This document shows positions 9,495 through 18,300 of a stretch of 64,000 nt of DNA, piece after piece. The notes beneath the pieces were generated by a model that worked only from the letters and a program-made list of their open reading frames with translations, did not search any database and had not been told where the DNA came from. Positions within the stretch are counted from its first letter, which is position 1; each line of letters opens with the position of its first letter. This DNA comes from Geoglobus ahangari (lineage in GTDB: Archaea > Halobacteriota > Archaeoglobi > Archaeoglobales > Archaeoglobaceae): positions 1,550,001 to 1,614,000 of the forward strand of contig NZ_CP011267.1 in NCBI RefSeq assembly GCF_001006045.1. The letters are read 5' to 3'. Made by a program: the position numbers and the translations under genes.

Positions 9495-10313
9495 TCACTC
9501 CACCTCAATTCCCCTGTTTTTCAGGTGCTTCAGGATCATGTTTCTCTCGAAGTAGTCGAGGATGTCCCTCCGTCCGGGCTTTCTTCCCCGGTAGATGGGC
9601 GAGATCTCGACGATCTCATCCACCGCACGTCCTGCTCTCCACAGCTCCAGTATCTCCTCCTCTCTCCTGTCGAAGTGCTCGAGAAATTCTGAGAGCAGCC
9701 CCTCTATCTTGTCCCTGCCGAACACCGGAGGGCGGTGGGATGGCACGATCACGTCGAAGTCGAGGCTGAACAGCTTCTCCACGCTCCTCTTGAACCTCTC
9801 CGGATCGCTCTCAGGGTTGCCGTACCATGGACCGAAAGAGGTGAGATCTATGTCTGCCGAGAACAGGATCTTCCCGTCTATCAGGAAGAGATGCATGTCC
9901 ACTGTGTGCCCCTCAGTTTTGACAGGAACGACCTCGTGGTTCTCCGTGCTGAAGTCGTGGCTCTCGTCGTAGAGGGTTCCGCTGAAGTCCCTGAGGCCGG
10001 CAACGTTCATCGCGAAGTCCTTCCACCTGTCCTCAATCCCCGGAGCGAACCTCCTCGCCAGCTCCTCTACCCTCGTGTTCGGGTGAGGCGTGAAAACCCT
10101 CTTTCCACGACTCTCCGCGAACCAAGCTCCGGAGGCGTGATCGGGATGGGTGTGGGTCAGAACGAGGGAGTCGAATCTGTCCAGAACCTCCTTGAGTCTG
10201 TCAATTCCGCAGCTCGAGTCGATCAGGAGCCTGTCCACGAGCAGGCAGTTGCAGTAGGGGAACCTTCCGGCGTTCTCCCCCTCTATCAGATAGACGCCAT
10301 CAGCCAACTTCAC
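9495..10313 (-). CDS. MBL-fold metallohydrolase
   Basis: Metallo-beta-lactamase superfamily hydrolase of about 272 residues. The metal motif THTHPDHASG (HxHxDH) comes after ~70 residues, and the later ligands are seen in KTEGHTVDMH (His), FSADID (Asp) and VPSHRPP (His). A ~70-residue helical C-terminal extension follows. I place the start at GTG 10313 (VKLADGVYLIEG), because the TATA-like GCTATTTATCTC lies just upstream; a TTG at 10358 would add 15 residues. Substrate unknown. Divergent from the MFS gene, convergent with argD. Confidence 0.75.
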   Translation of the reverse strand: MKLADGVYLIEGENAGRFPYCNCLLVDRLLIDSSCGIDRLKEVLDRFDSLVLTHTHPDHASGAWFAESRGKRVFTPHPNTRVEELARRFAPGIEDRWKDFAMNVAGLRDFSGTLYDESHDFSTENHEVVPVKTEGHTVDMHLFLIDGKILFSADIDLTSFGPWYGNPESDPERFKRSVEKLFSLDFDVIVPSHRPPVFGRDKIEGLLSEFLEHFDRREEEILELWRAGRAVDEIVEISPIYRGRKPGRRDILDYFERNMILKHLKNRGIEVE

Positions 10314-10378
10314 GAATTTCCTGCGAAAAATTGAGATAAATAGCTTTTCTCCGCTCAATTTTTAACGCGAGATGTGGG

Positions 10379-11560
10379 ATGGGTTGTGTGGAGCGGAGAG
10401 TTCTGTCCATATCAGCTGCGAGGTTTGCAGACTCCCTCGGAGGGGGGATGGCCTACTTCACGCTCCCGATACTAATTGGGGCGATAGCTCACTCCTCAAT
10501 GCCAGTAGACACGCTGTCCGGGATAGTTATATCCACGTGGGGTCTGCTCGCCACAATCTTCCAGCCAGTCGCTGGAAAGGTGATAGAGAGGAAGGCGCAT
10601 CCCAAGTGGTTCCTCTTCTCCTCCCTCTTCCTTACAGCCATCCTCGTAATGCTCTACACGAGGGTCAGGAGCGTGGAGGAGCTTGTGGTCCTCAGGGCGC
10701 TTCTCGGAATCGTGGAGAGCTTTCTGATGGTATCCAGCCTCACGCTTCTCATGCACTTCGCCGGGAGGAAGAAGGGTGAGTCATTCGGGATATACAACAC
10801 CTTCACTGACCTCGGCTTCTCAGCCTCACCAGTCCTTGCTGGCACTTTAATCGCGATGGGGATAGATGTGGTCTTCTACATCTCCGCTCTCCTCGTGCTT
10901 GTCTCCGCCATTGCCGTTGCCATCTTCGTTGAGGATGCTGGAGATGTGTCGGTGAGGGGGAGGAGCGGCGGGATTCTTGACCTTGGAAGGGAAACCGTCC
11001 CTGTCCTCCTCTCCCTTTCCGCTGCGGTAGCGCTCATGTCCTCAATAGTCCCCCTCGAGAACTCGTTCATGGAGAGGCTGAGCATAACTCCATTCGAGTT
11101 CGGGCTCTCCTTTACCCTCTACCTCACAACGAGGACTGTCTTCAACACCTTCGCGGGAAGAATAACCGACAGGAAGGGGGCCAAGAGAGTTTACTTCCTC
11201 TCGTCAATTCTGCTCTCGTTCACAGCACTCCTATTTCTTGTCAGAAGCTTTCCTGTTTTTCTCGCGGTCAGGTTCATTCAGGGGTTCGTCGTGGCCCTTG
11301 TTTACACATCCTCGGCTGTCTACGTGGCAGAGAGAAGCGGTTTGAGCTACGCCATGTCCATGAGCGTCCTCTCGTCTGTCATAACAGCCGGCCTTACTCT
11401 CGGCCCGCTCGTCGCCGGATTTCTCAGCGGGTATCTTGGCTTCGAGATCGCCTACATCCTGTTCTCCGCAATGGTTGCCACGCCCATCTTCTACGAGATG
11501 CTGAAGGAGGGAACAAAAAAGAAGGGGTTACCAGCCCCTGAACTGGTAGTACTCCCTTAG
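10379..11560 (+). CDS. MFS transporter
   Basis: 393-residue integral membrane protein with about twelve hydrophobic helices, typical of the major facilitator superfamily in the cytoplasmic membrane. A charged loop follows helix 2 (GKVIERKAHPKW), and the matching motif GRITDRKGAKR lies at the start of the second half, as expected for MFS motif A repeats. The N-terminus resembles drug/sugar-efflux members, but the substrate cannot be told. ATG 10379 or GTG 10388 could be the start. Its last 33 nt overlap the convergent AOR gene. Confidence 0.82.
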   Translation: MGCVERRVLSISAARFADSLGGGMAYFTLPILIGAIAHSSMPVDTLSGIVISTWGLLATIFQPVAGKVIERKAHPKWFLFSSLFLTAILVMLYTRVRSVEELVVLRALLGIVESFLMVSSLTLLMHFAGRKKGESFGIYNTFTDLGFSASPVLAGTLIAMGIDVVFYISALLVLVSAIAVAIFVEDAGDVSVRGRSGGILDLGRETVPVLLSLSAAVALMSSIVPLENSFMERLSITPFEFGLSFTLYLTTRTVFNTFAGRITDRKGAKRVYFLSSILLSFTALLFLVRSFPVFLAVRFIQGFVVALVYTSSAVYVAERSGLSYAMSMSVLSSVITAGLTLGPLVAGFLSGYLGFEIAYILFSAMVATPIFYEMLKEGTKKKGLPAPELVVLP

Positions 11561-13249
11561 CTGCACCTCAAGATCCGGCACGTGCCCCTCGCTGCCACCA
11601 TCAACGGGCTGCATGATTATCTCTGGCAGCCTGTCCCACTCCTTTCCTCTCCCGGCAAGCTCGTTGAACTCCCTCTTCCTCAGGAATGTCCTCTCACCAA
11701 CCTCGTAGATCCTCTCGATGGTGTAATCGATGCCCGTGGATGTTGACAGAAGCTGGGAGATGTGCTTCGGCTTTGCAGGTACAAATACGCACATGATGAG
11801 GGAGTTGAAGATCTCGGAGTAGTTCTGCATCTTTGCCGTTATCACTCCCTTGCCCTCGTTCTCGAACCTCCCGCTGCTAACTATGCCGTACTCCTTTATC
11901 TTCATGCCCATCTCAATGTTGTACATTTGGTGGGGCAGGTGGCATGCACCCCTGTTGTTGGTCGCGTAGGCAACGGCGAGGCTCGCAAAAGCTCTCGGAT
12001 CGTGCATCGGTATCTCGAGCCCCCTGACGTGGGCGGCCACTCCATGCAATCCGAGCTGCTGCTCCACCCTCATGCTTCCCTCGGCAAGCACATCGCCCTT
12101 TCCCCTCCTGAACGCTATATCTTCAAGCATCTGTCTGGCCTTCTCTGCCTCTCCGAACCTGATGCCGAAGTCGGCTATGTTGTTCTCTGTCAGGTACATG
12201 GCCATGCCGATCGTGACGCCGGAAGAGATGGTGTCGAGGCCGAGCGAGTTGGCGAGGTGGTTCATCTCTATGAGAGCCTCAGCCGAGTCTATCATGAGGA
12301 GCGAGCCGTAGCTCGCGAGGGTCTCGTACTCGGGAAGGTGGTATTCTTTGCCGTTGTAGTCCAGCACTTTTCCGCACCTTATCGGGCAGCCCAAGCACCC
12401 ATCGTGCCTCTTCAGGTATCTCTCTACAATATAGTTGCTCGAAATCTTCTCCGCAGCGCCGAAAACTCCTTGGGTGAAGTACTTTGTCGGCAGGTCTCCG
12501 AACATCTCCGAGGACTCCACGTAGCCACCTGTTCCAACTTCCTTGAACATGTTGGCCGTGAAGTTGTCCTTGATCCTCGCAACGAGGTCGTTCATCGCCC
12601 TCCTGTACCCCTCCGGGTCTGCAGGCTCTGGGGTGAAAGCTTCATCCTTCGCAACCGCAATGGCCTTCAGCCTCTTGCTGCCCATCACCGCACCCATCCC
12701 CGTCCTTCCGGCGGCCCTCGAGTTGTCGACGAGGATGCACGCATACCTGACAAGGTTCTCTCCGGCTGGCCCTATCACGGCCGTGGATACATCCCCCTCA
12801 TCCCTCTCTATTGCCTCCTGAGCCTCGTACGTCGTTTTCCCCCACAGGTGGTCGGCGCTCCTTATCTCGGCTCCACTCGAGTCAATGTACAGATACACCG
12901 GTCTGTCGCTCTTGCCCTCGACGATCAGCCCGTCCCATCCTGCCCTCTTCAGGTAGGTGGCGAACTTCCCGCCTGAGCTGCTCTCCCCCCATGCGTATGT
13001 CAGGGGGGAGCGTGCGGTGAACTGGGCTCTTGAAGCAGAGAGAGCCGAGGCGGTCAGCGGCCCGGTCATGACTATCAGCGGGTTGTCACCGCTGAACGGC
13101 TCGGCCTTGTAGCTTCCGTAGTCGAGGTGGAGGTTTACCGCAACACCTCCTCCACCAACATACTCCTCGTAAAGGCTGTTTTCCGGCCTGTACTCCTTAA
13201 CCTCTCCACTCTCAAGGTTGACCCGCAAAATCTTTCCTGCATACATCAT
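11528..13249 (-). CDS. aor: Aldehyde:ferredoxin oxidoreductase (tungstopterin)
   Basis: 573-residue AOR-family enzyme oxidising an aldehyde to the acid with ferredoxin as acceptor, using a bis-pterin tungsten site and one [4Fe-4S] cluster. The family opening MYAGKILRVNLESG, the pterin-binding segments SSSGGKFATYLKRAGWDG and TGMGAVMGSKRLKAIAV, and cluster cysteines GCLGCPIRCGK (CxxCxxxC) plus a distal Cys in IMCVFVPAKP are all present. It abuts the ADH stop with no gap, giving an SCP2-ADH-AOR transcription unit. Two Met codons start the protein; either could be used. Confidence 0.93.
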   Translation of the reverse strand: MMYAGKILRVNLESGEVKEYRPENSLYEEYVGGGGVAVNLHLDYGSYKAEPFSGDNPLIVMTGPLTASALSASRAQFTARSPLTYAWGESSSGGKFATYLKRAGWDGLIVEGKSDRPVYLYIDSSGAEIRSADHLWGKTTYEAQEAIERDEGDVSTAVIGPAGENLVRYACILVDNSRAAGRTGMGAVMGSKRLKAIAVAKDEAFTPEPADPEGYRRAMNDLVARIKDNFTANMFKEVGTGGYVESSEMFGDLPTKYFTQGVFGAAEKISSNYIVERYLKRHDGCLGCPIRCGKVLDYNGKEYHLPEYETLASYGSLLMIDSAEALIEMNHLANSLGLDTISSGVTIGMAMYLTENNIADFGIRFGEAEKARQMLEDIAFRRGKGDVLAEGSMRVEQQLGLHGVAAHVRGLEIPMHDPRAFASLAVAYATNNRGACHLPHQMYNIEMGMKIKEYGIVSSGRFENEGKGVITAKMQNYSEIFNSLIMCVFVPAKPKHISQLLSTSTGIDYTIERIYEVGERTFLRKREFNELAGRGKEWDRLPEIIMQPVDGGSEGHVPDLEVQLREYYQFRGW

Positions 13250-14335
13250 TCAGACCAACCTCCTGAGGATGTTCTCGAGATCCTCTGCATCGGGCACGAA
13301 CGGGCCCGTGATAACGCAGCTGTCCTGCATAGCCTTCTCAACGATCTCGGGAATTGCATCATCGAAAGGCTTCTCGGAAAAGACCGAGAAAACGTCAAAC
13401 CTTTCGGAAATCTCTCTAATCCTCTCCATCACGTCGAATCCAACGAGCCTTGACAGCTCGTCCAGCCTCTCCACGCCCCTCTCCCTGTAGAACTCGAGGA
13501 CTGGAAGCAGAAACCCGGCTATCGCATCTCCATGGGGGACATTCATGACCGCCCCGAATGCGTGTGCGAGCGCGTGAACGACTCCAACCTGCGAGTTGCT
13601 GAAGGCCATCCCTGCCATCGTGGCGGAGATGTGCATGACTTCCCTTGCCATCTCATCACCCTCGAAGGACTTTTCGATGTTCTCGAGGATGTCCCTCGTC
13701 GCCCTAACGGCGAGGGCGTCGCTGAAGGGGTTGCTGAACGTCGAGAGGAAGGCCTCAACCGCGTGGCTCAGCGCGTCAAATCCTGTAGAGATCACCAGCT
13801 TCCCCGGCATGCTTTTGACGAAGACCGGGTCAACGATGGCGTAGTCTGGCACAACTTCCTCGTTGGCCATCACGACCTTCCTGTCCTCCTCTTCATCCTT
13901 CAGCACTATCGCCCAGCTCGCCTCACTTCCCGTCCCGCTTGTTGTTGGAATGGCGATGAACTCCGTCCTCTTCTCAAACCCGTAGTCCCTGAGGTCGGTG
14001 AAGGGCGTAATCTCCTCGGGCTCCATCTCGACCTCTGACAGGATCCTCCCTGCCTTCGCGAGGTCTATCACACTCCCTCCACCAAGGGCGATGATAATGT
14101 CGGGGTTCAGCTCCCTTATCCTCTCCGCAAGGTCGAGGGCGTCGCTCTTAAGAGGCTCTCTCGGCTCTGCGGCGTAGACCTCGAACTCCCCGAGGTGCTT
14201 TCCGATGGTGTCCAGATGCCCGAGCTCCACCATCACTTTGTCGGTCACCACAACTGGCCTGCTGTCCTCGTACCTCTCGAGGAACTCCACCGAATCCTCT
14301 CCGAAGATAACCCTCGGGGCGAGAAACTTCCACAT
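13250..14335 (-). CDS. Iron-containing alcohol dehydrogenase
   Basis: Group III (Fe-type) NAD(P)-dependent alcohol dehydrogenase, 361 residues. Seen are the nucleotide-binding GGGSVIDLAK, IPTTSGTGSEAS, and metal ligands Asp in DYAIVDPVF and His residues in DALSHAVEAF, VHALAHAFGA and NVPHGDA. It interconverts an alcohol and aldehyde (or keto acid). Start is ATG 14335 (MWKFLAPRV), 4 nt after the SCP2 stop; upstream in-frame sequence is the SCP2 gene in another frame. The adjoining AOR would take the aldehyde onward to the acid (inference). Confidence 0.92.
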   Translation of the reverse strand: MWKFLAPRVIFGEDSVEFLERYEDSRPVVVTDKVMVELGHLDTIGKHLGEFEVYAAEPREPLKSDALDLAERIRELNPDIIIALGGGSVIDLAKAGRILSEVEMEPEEITPFTDLRDYGFEKRTEFIAIPTTSGTGSEASWAIVLKDEEEDRKVVMANEEVVPDYAIVDPVFVKSMPGKLVISTGFDALSHAVEAFLSTFSNPFSDALAVRATRDILENIEKSFEGDEMAREVMHISATMAGMAFSNSQVGVVHALAHAFGAVMNVPHGDAIAGFLLPVLEFYRERGVERLDELSRLVGFDVMERIREISERFDVFSVFSEKPFDDAIPEIVEKAMQDSCVITGPFVPDAEDLENILRRLV

Positions 14336-14339
14336 TATT

Positions 14340-14750
14340 TCACTTCTCCGGGAGCTCGGTCTCGACCTTCTGGGCAACTTCTACCAGAACCTTCGCGGCC
14401 TTGGCATACCTCATGACCTTCGCCATGTTCCCCTTGAGCTTGAACTTTCCTGTCACAAGGCCCTTTATCGGGTCGATCTCGCCGTTGAGAAGCTTCTTCC
14501 AGTTCGAGTACTTCCCCCTGAACTCGAATGCGGCCTTGACCTTCGACGGGTCGTCAACCACGTATCCCTCCCTCGCCTTGCCGTGGTAGAGGTCTATGTA
14601 GGCGTACAGTGGCTTCTCAAGCCCCTCGTCTGGCTCCACGACGAAAAGAAAGTCGCCCTCCCAGTCCTTTGCCGCCTCCTCATACTCCTTGCTCTCGTTC
14701 AAAAGCCGGATGTATTCCTTAACCCACTCTTCAGAAAACAACACTGGCAT
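14340..14750 (-). CDS. SCP-2 sterol-transfer-domain protein
   Basis: 136-residue single-domain protein of the SCP2 lipid-carrier fold: an alternating strand region (FLFVVEPDEG, LYAYIDLYHGKAREGYVVDD) leads to the typical C-terminal hydrophobic helix GKFKLKGNMAKVMRYAKAAKVLVEVAQ. Such proteins bind hydrophobic ligands such as fatty acyl-CoAs or lipids. No signal peptide. First gene of the SCP2-ADH-AOR unit. I choose ATG 14750 (MPVLFSEEW), about 25 nt from a TATA-like TTTAAATAATT on the minus strand; an ATG 15 nt earlier is possible. Its role beside two aldehyde/alcohol enzymes may be presenting a hydrophobic substrate (inference). Confidence 0.8.
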   Translation of the reverse strand: MPVLFSEEWVKEYIRLLNESKEYEEAAKDWEGDFLFVVEPDEGLEKPLYAYIDLYHGKAREGYVVDDPSKVKAAFEFRGKYSNWKKLLNGEIDPIKGLVTGKFKLKGNMAKVMRYAKAAKVLVEVAQKVETELPEK

Positions 14751-14832
14751 GATACATACAAGCATGAATAATTATTTAAAATTTCTTCCAGCTTCAGCAA
14801 ACGTTATATCAGAGCTCATGTAACAATCAATC
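14751..14832. promoter_or_regulatory. Divergent promoter region: SCP2-ADH-AOR / hydroxyacid dehydrogenase
   Basis: 82-nt gap between two divergent operons. On the minus strand AATTTTAAATAATTATT (14770-14786) is a TATA box for SCP2. On the plus strand AACGTTATATCAG (14800-14812) is a TATA box for the dehydrogenase. The two sit 15 bp apart, so one regulator could control both units (inference). Confidence 0.5.
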
Positions 14833-15837
14833 ATGACAGATGAGTTTGTTGTTGTGTCCATGAGCCCCCTGCCGGAGTCGTTCATACAGGGTCTCTTCGC
14901 CCCGTTCAAGGCGAAGCTCGGGAAGGAGATCCGAGTGATCGGGGTCTTCGGAAAGCCGAGGGAGGAGGTGCTGAAGGCTCTCGAGCAGGCCGACGTCGTT
15001 CTGGGAGACTACAGCTTCCAGATGAAGATTGATGAGGAGATGTGCAGGGCGATGAAGAAGGTGAGGCTCATCCAGCAGCCCTCGACGGGCTTCGACCACA
15101 TAGACATAGAGGCGTGCAGGAAGCATGGAATCCTGGTTGCCAATGCCGGAGGGGCGAATGCTGTTAGCGTTGCCGAGTACACCGTTATGGCAGCCCTGAT
15201 GCTGATGAAGCGCATCCTGTATGCCCATGAAAAGACTGTAGCCGGGGAGTGGCCCCAGTGGAAGCTGATGGACATGGGAACCTACGACCTCTCCGGCAAG
15301 ACGTGGGGGGTGATAGGCTTCGGAAGGATAGGCAGGGAGGTGGCGAAGAGAGCGAGGGCTTTCGGGGCGAGGATCTTCTACCACGACCTGAACAGGTACG
15401 AGGAGCTTGAAAGGGAGATGGGGGTTGAGCATGCGGATCTGGGAAGGCTGCTCAGGGCGAGCGACGTTGTGTCAATCCACGTCCCCCTCACCGAGAAGAC
15501 GAGGAAGATGATTGGGGAGAGGGAGCTCAGGATGATGAAGCCCACGGCCGTCTTCATCAACCCGTCGAGGGGAGAGCTTGTTGACGAGGACGCACTCGCG
15601 AAGGCTTTGAAGAACAGGTGGATAATGGGTGCGGCGGTGGACGTTTACTCCCAGGAGCCGCCAGACGAGAGCCACGCTCTGATAAGGCTCGCGAGGGAGA
15701 GCGAGGTGAACCTGCTCCTCACACCTCACATAGCAGGAGCAAACGCTGATGCGAGGGCAAGGATAATCGAACACAGCATCGGAAACGTGATACGGGTTCT
15801 GATGGGTGGCGAGCCGGAGTCGGTGGTGAACATGTGA
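14833..15837 (+). CDS. D-isomer-specific 2-hydroxyacid dehydrogenase
   Basis: 334-residue NAD-dependent dehydrogenase related to phosphoglycerate/hydroxypyruvate/lactate dehydrogenases. The Rossmann motif GVIGFGRIGREVAKRARAFG lies around residues 157-176; the catalytic Arg is in NPSRGELVDEDAL? region preceded by SIHVPLTEKTR, and the catalytic His in LTPHIAGAN. It lacks the C-terminal ACT domain of SerA, so serine synthesis is less likely. Its stop overlaps the start of a ThDP decarboxylase, which suggests that the 2-oxoacid it forms is the next enzyme's substrate (inference). Confidence 0.87.
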   Translation: MTDEFVVVSMSPLPESFIQGLFAPFKAKLGKEIRVIGVFGKPREEVLKALEQADVVLGDYSFQMKIDEEMCRAMKKVRLIQQPSTGFDHIDIEACRKHGILVANAGGANAVSVAEYTVMAALMLMKRILYAHEKTVAGEWPQWKLMDMGTYDLSGKTWGVIGFGRIGREVAKRARAFGARIFYHDLNRYEELEREMGVEHADLGRLLRASDVVSIHVPLTEKTRKMIGERELRMMKPTAVFINPSRGELVDEDALAKALKNRWIMGAAVDVYSQEPPDESHALIRLARESEVNLLLTPHIAGANADARARIIEHSIGNVIRVLMGGEPESVVNM

Positions 15838-17492
15838 TGGCGAGCGTGGCGGAGCTGATAGCCGAGTCGCTTGTAAGGGCCGGGGTTGAGAGGGTTTACG
15901 GGATAATCGGCACCTCTGTTCTTGATTTCTACGACGTTCTGCAGAACTACGGTGATAAGCTTAAAGTCATCACCGTGAGGCATGAGCAGAGCGCGGTGTC
16001 TGCGGCAGACGCAGAGTTCAGGGCTGCGGGTAAGCTGTCCGCAGCGATCGTGCATGCCGGTCCCGGGTTTCTGAACACCACCATAGCCCTCGGAATGGCG
16101 ATGAAGGATCGCGTTCCCTTCCTGCTCATCTCGGGAGGCGTGAAACGGAGGCTGAGGGAGACGGACGCATGGCTCGAGGTCAACCAGAGGGCGATAGCCG
16201 ATGGCCTCGTGAAGGCCTACGAGGTCGTGGAGGATGCGGGCGAGGTTGGGGATGCTCTGTCGAGAGCCTTTGAGGGGATGCTGTCCTACCCGTATGGTCC
16301 TGCTATCATTGAGGTGCCCGAGGACGTGTGGAGGGAGGAAACTAACTCACAGCCGCCCGAGGTTGGGAAGGAGATTCATGGTGAGGTTGACGATGGCGAG
16401 GTTGGGAGAGTGATGGAGAGAATGAGAAGGGCGGAGAGGCCGGTCATTCTTGCATGCGGGGAGCTGGTGAGGAGGAGCTTCAGCCAGAACGACCTCGAAA
16501 GGGTGTCTGAGCACCTCTCCGCTCCGGTGATAACCTCCGGCAACGGAAGGGGAACTCTGCCAGAGGACAGCCCGCTCACCCTCGGCAGGGTAGGATTCGG
16601 AGGTGGAAATCTCGCTGCTGACAGGGTTTTTGAGAGGGCGGACTTCGTTCTGGTGCTCGGAAACGAGCTGGACGACATAACCACATACTCCTACACACTC
16701 GCGCCGCAGGGAGACGTGGTTGTCGTCTCTGAAGACCCGTCGGCAGAGGTCAGGCCACTCTACTACGAGCTGATCAGGGCAAACCCTGCAGCTTTTCTGA
16801 GGAGGATGGCCGAGCTGTGTGATGCTGTCGAGAAGAAGGATGAGTGGCTGAGGGAGGTTGAGGGGGCGAGGAGTGAGTGGAGTGCGCTGCTTAGAGAGTT
16901 CAGCGAGAGAAACTCGAGGCTCTGCAACCCCGGGAGGTTCTTTGACCTGCTCGATAAAAGGCTGGACAGGGACAGGGTGGTGGTCGCAGGTCAGGGCACT
17001 CACGTCATCTTCGCGAACAACAACCTGAGGGTTTTCAGTCCGGGAAGCTACCTGGCCTCAACGAACCTCGGTGCGATGGGCTATGCTCTCCCGGCTGCCA
17101 TAGGAGCGAAGCTTGCCTGCCCGGAGAAGCAGGTCGTGTGCGTTGCAGGGGATGGGGAGATATTGATGACCGTTCAGGAGCTCGAGACGGTTAGGAGGGA
17201 GAACCTCGACCTGAAGATTGTGGTCGTGAACGACAGCTCTTACAGGGTGCTTTACCTGAAGCAGGTTCTTCAGAAGCAGGGTAGGGTTTTCCAGACCCTC
17301 CTGAGCAACCCTGACTTCGTTAGGCTTGCCGAGTCCTTCGACATTCCGGCGACGAGGGTGGAGAGCTCTAACGGAATTGAGGAGGCGATTGAGTTCCTCC
17401 TTGAGGACGGAGCGAGAATGGTGGAGCTCGTGATAGACAGGGACGAGATCCCGCCGCTGAACCTCGACGCGACGCTGAGGATGGGTGTCTGA
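15837..17492 (+). CDS. ThDP-dependent 2-oxoacid decarboxylase/carboligase
   Basis: 551-residue enzyme of the acetolactate synthase/benzoylformate decarboxylase/oxalyl-CoA decarboxylase superfamily. The PYR domain has the catalytic Glu in VRHEQSAVSAADAEFRAAG; the middle domain spans ~185-330; the PP domain has the ThDP motif GDGEILMTVQELETVRRENL ending in VVVND. There is no linked regulatory subunit (ilvN), which argues against acetolactate synthase. Adjacent to a 2-hydroxyacid dehydrogenase with a TGATG overlap, it more likely decarboxylates the resulting 2-oxoacid to an aldehyde (inference). A GTG 3 nt upstream is an alternative start. Confidence 0.85.
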   Translation: MASVAELIAESLVRAGVERVYGIIGTSVLDFYDVLQNYGDKLKVITVRHEQSAVSAADAEFRAAGKLSAAIVHAGPGFLNTTIALGMAMKDRVPFLLISGGVKRRLRETDAWLEVNQRAIADGLVKAYEVVEDAGEVGDALSRAFEGMLSYPYGPAIIEVPEDVWREETNSQPPEVGKEIHGEVDDGEVGRVMERMRRAERPVILACGELVRRSFSQNDLERVSEHLSAPVITSGNGRGTLPEDSPLTLGRVGFGGGNLAADRVFERADFVLVLGNELDDITTYSYTLAPQGDVVVVSEDPSAEVRPLYYELIRANPAAFLRRMAELCDAVEKKDEWLREVEGARSEWSALLREFSERNSRLCNPGRFFDLLDKRLDRDRVVVAGQGTHVIFANNNLRVFSPGSYLASTNLGAMGYALPAAIGAKLACPEKQVVCVAGDGEILMTVQELETVRRENLDLKIVVVNDSSYRVLYLKQVLQKQGRVFQTLLSNPDFVRLAESFDIPATRVESSNGIEEAIEFLLEDGARMVELVIDRDEIPPLNLDATLRMGV

Positions 17493-17549
17493 ATCTTTAT
17501 CGTTTTCTGTTCGAAACAGTTATCTATTTTCAAATCTTGTTTTTAATGG

Positions 17550-17936
17550 ATGTCTGTGGAAGAAATTGAGATTTTGCGAGATAGGAGCGAGAAGTTCTTG
17601 AAAAATGCCAGACACCTATATGAAACTGGTATATATGACCTCGCAGCTTTTAATATCCAACAATCTGTAGAACTGTATCTGAAGTACAGGCTTTTTCTGC
17701 TCGCTGGAGACTATCCCAAAACGCATTCTATAAAAAAACTCCTCAGAGAGCTTGGGAAAATTGCGGGAAAAACAGAGGATGTTGAGAAATTTATGAAAGA
17801 GAACATAGACAGAATATCCAACCTTGAGAATGCTTACATAACTTCGCGATACATACCGTCCGAATTTGAAAAGGTTGAAATCGAGAACATGCTTGATGTA
17901 GCCGAAAAAATAAGGAAGCTGGTTGATGAGCTATGA
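17550..17936 (+). CDS. HEPN domain protein (toxin of HEPN-MNT pair)
   Basis: 128-residue all-helical HEPN protein: N-terminal helix with RSEKFLKNARHLYETGIYDLAAFNIQQSVEL, then KTHSIKKLLREL, and the ITSRYIPSEFEK motif near the C-terminus. HEPN partners of minimal nucleotidyltransferases are often RNase toxins, but I see no clear Rx4-6H RNase motif, so it could be an inactive or differently acting member. Overlaps the MNT gene by ATGA. Base composition is visibly more A/T-rich than the genes on its left. An inverted repeat CTGTT-CGA-AACAG lies 30-45 nt upstream. Confidence 0.85.
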   Translation: MSVEEIEILRDRSEKFLKNARHLYETGIYDLAAFNIQQSVELYLKYRLFLLAGDYPKTHSIKKLLRELGKIAGKTEDVEKFMKENIDRISNLENAYITSRYIPSEFEKVEIENMLDVAEKIRKLVDEL

Positions 17937-18274
17937 GCTTTGACGTGAGGATTGAGATGGTCAAGGAGGACAGGAAGTACTTCGAGAACTGGCAGCATTA
18001 CGCAAAAATAATCTCGGAAGTTGCGAGGGAGAAGCTTGGGGATGTGAAGGTTTATGTCTTTGGGTCGGTTGTTGAGGGTAGGCACACTCCTGCAAGCGAC
18101 ATTGATGTGCTGATAGTTTCATCAAAAACGCCGAGAAGAATGGAGGACAGAGCGAAGATTGCTGGGGAGATTCTGAGGAGAGTTGGTGTTTTCTCGCCCT
18201 TTGAGCTCCATATAGTCACACCGAAGGAGTTTGAGTGGTACAGGAGGTTTGTAAAGAGGATGGTCGAGGTGTGA
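17933..18274 (+). CDS. MNT-type minimal nucleotidyltransferase (antitoxin of HEPN-MNT pair)
   Basis: 113-residue nucleotidyltransferase of the pol-beta superfamily with the motif YVFGSVVEGRHTPASDIDVL, i.e. GSx10DxD, complete for metal and nucleotide binding. In characterised HEPN-MNT pairs the MNT protein adenylylates or otherwise silences the HEPN toxin. An N-terminal helix of ~35 residues precedes the catalytic core. Co-transcribed with the HEPN gene (4-nt overlap). Confidence 0.87.
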   Translation: MSFDVRIEMVKEDRKYFENWQHYAKIISEVAREKLGDVKVYVFGSVVEGRHTPASDIDVLIVSSKTPRRMEDRAKIAGEILRRVGVFSPFELHIVTPKEFEWYRRFVKRMVEV

Positions 18275-18300
18275 CCTTCTGAAGTTTCAGGCTAAGAGAC

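Noticed and set aside
11762-12976. A 404-codon open frame on the + strand
   Set aside because: It lies fully antisense to the AOR gene, shows no recognisable motif and reflects the high-GC third-position bias of that gene.
14833-15837. Phosphoglycerate dehydrogenase (SerA)
   Set aside because: The usual C-terminal ACT or intervening domains are missing at 334 residues and the context is not serine synthesis.
15837-17492. Acetolactate synthase large subunit
   Set aside because: No regulatory subunit or other ilv gene is adjacent, and the partner is a 2-hydroxyacid dehydrogenase; kept at superfamily level.
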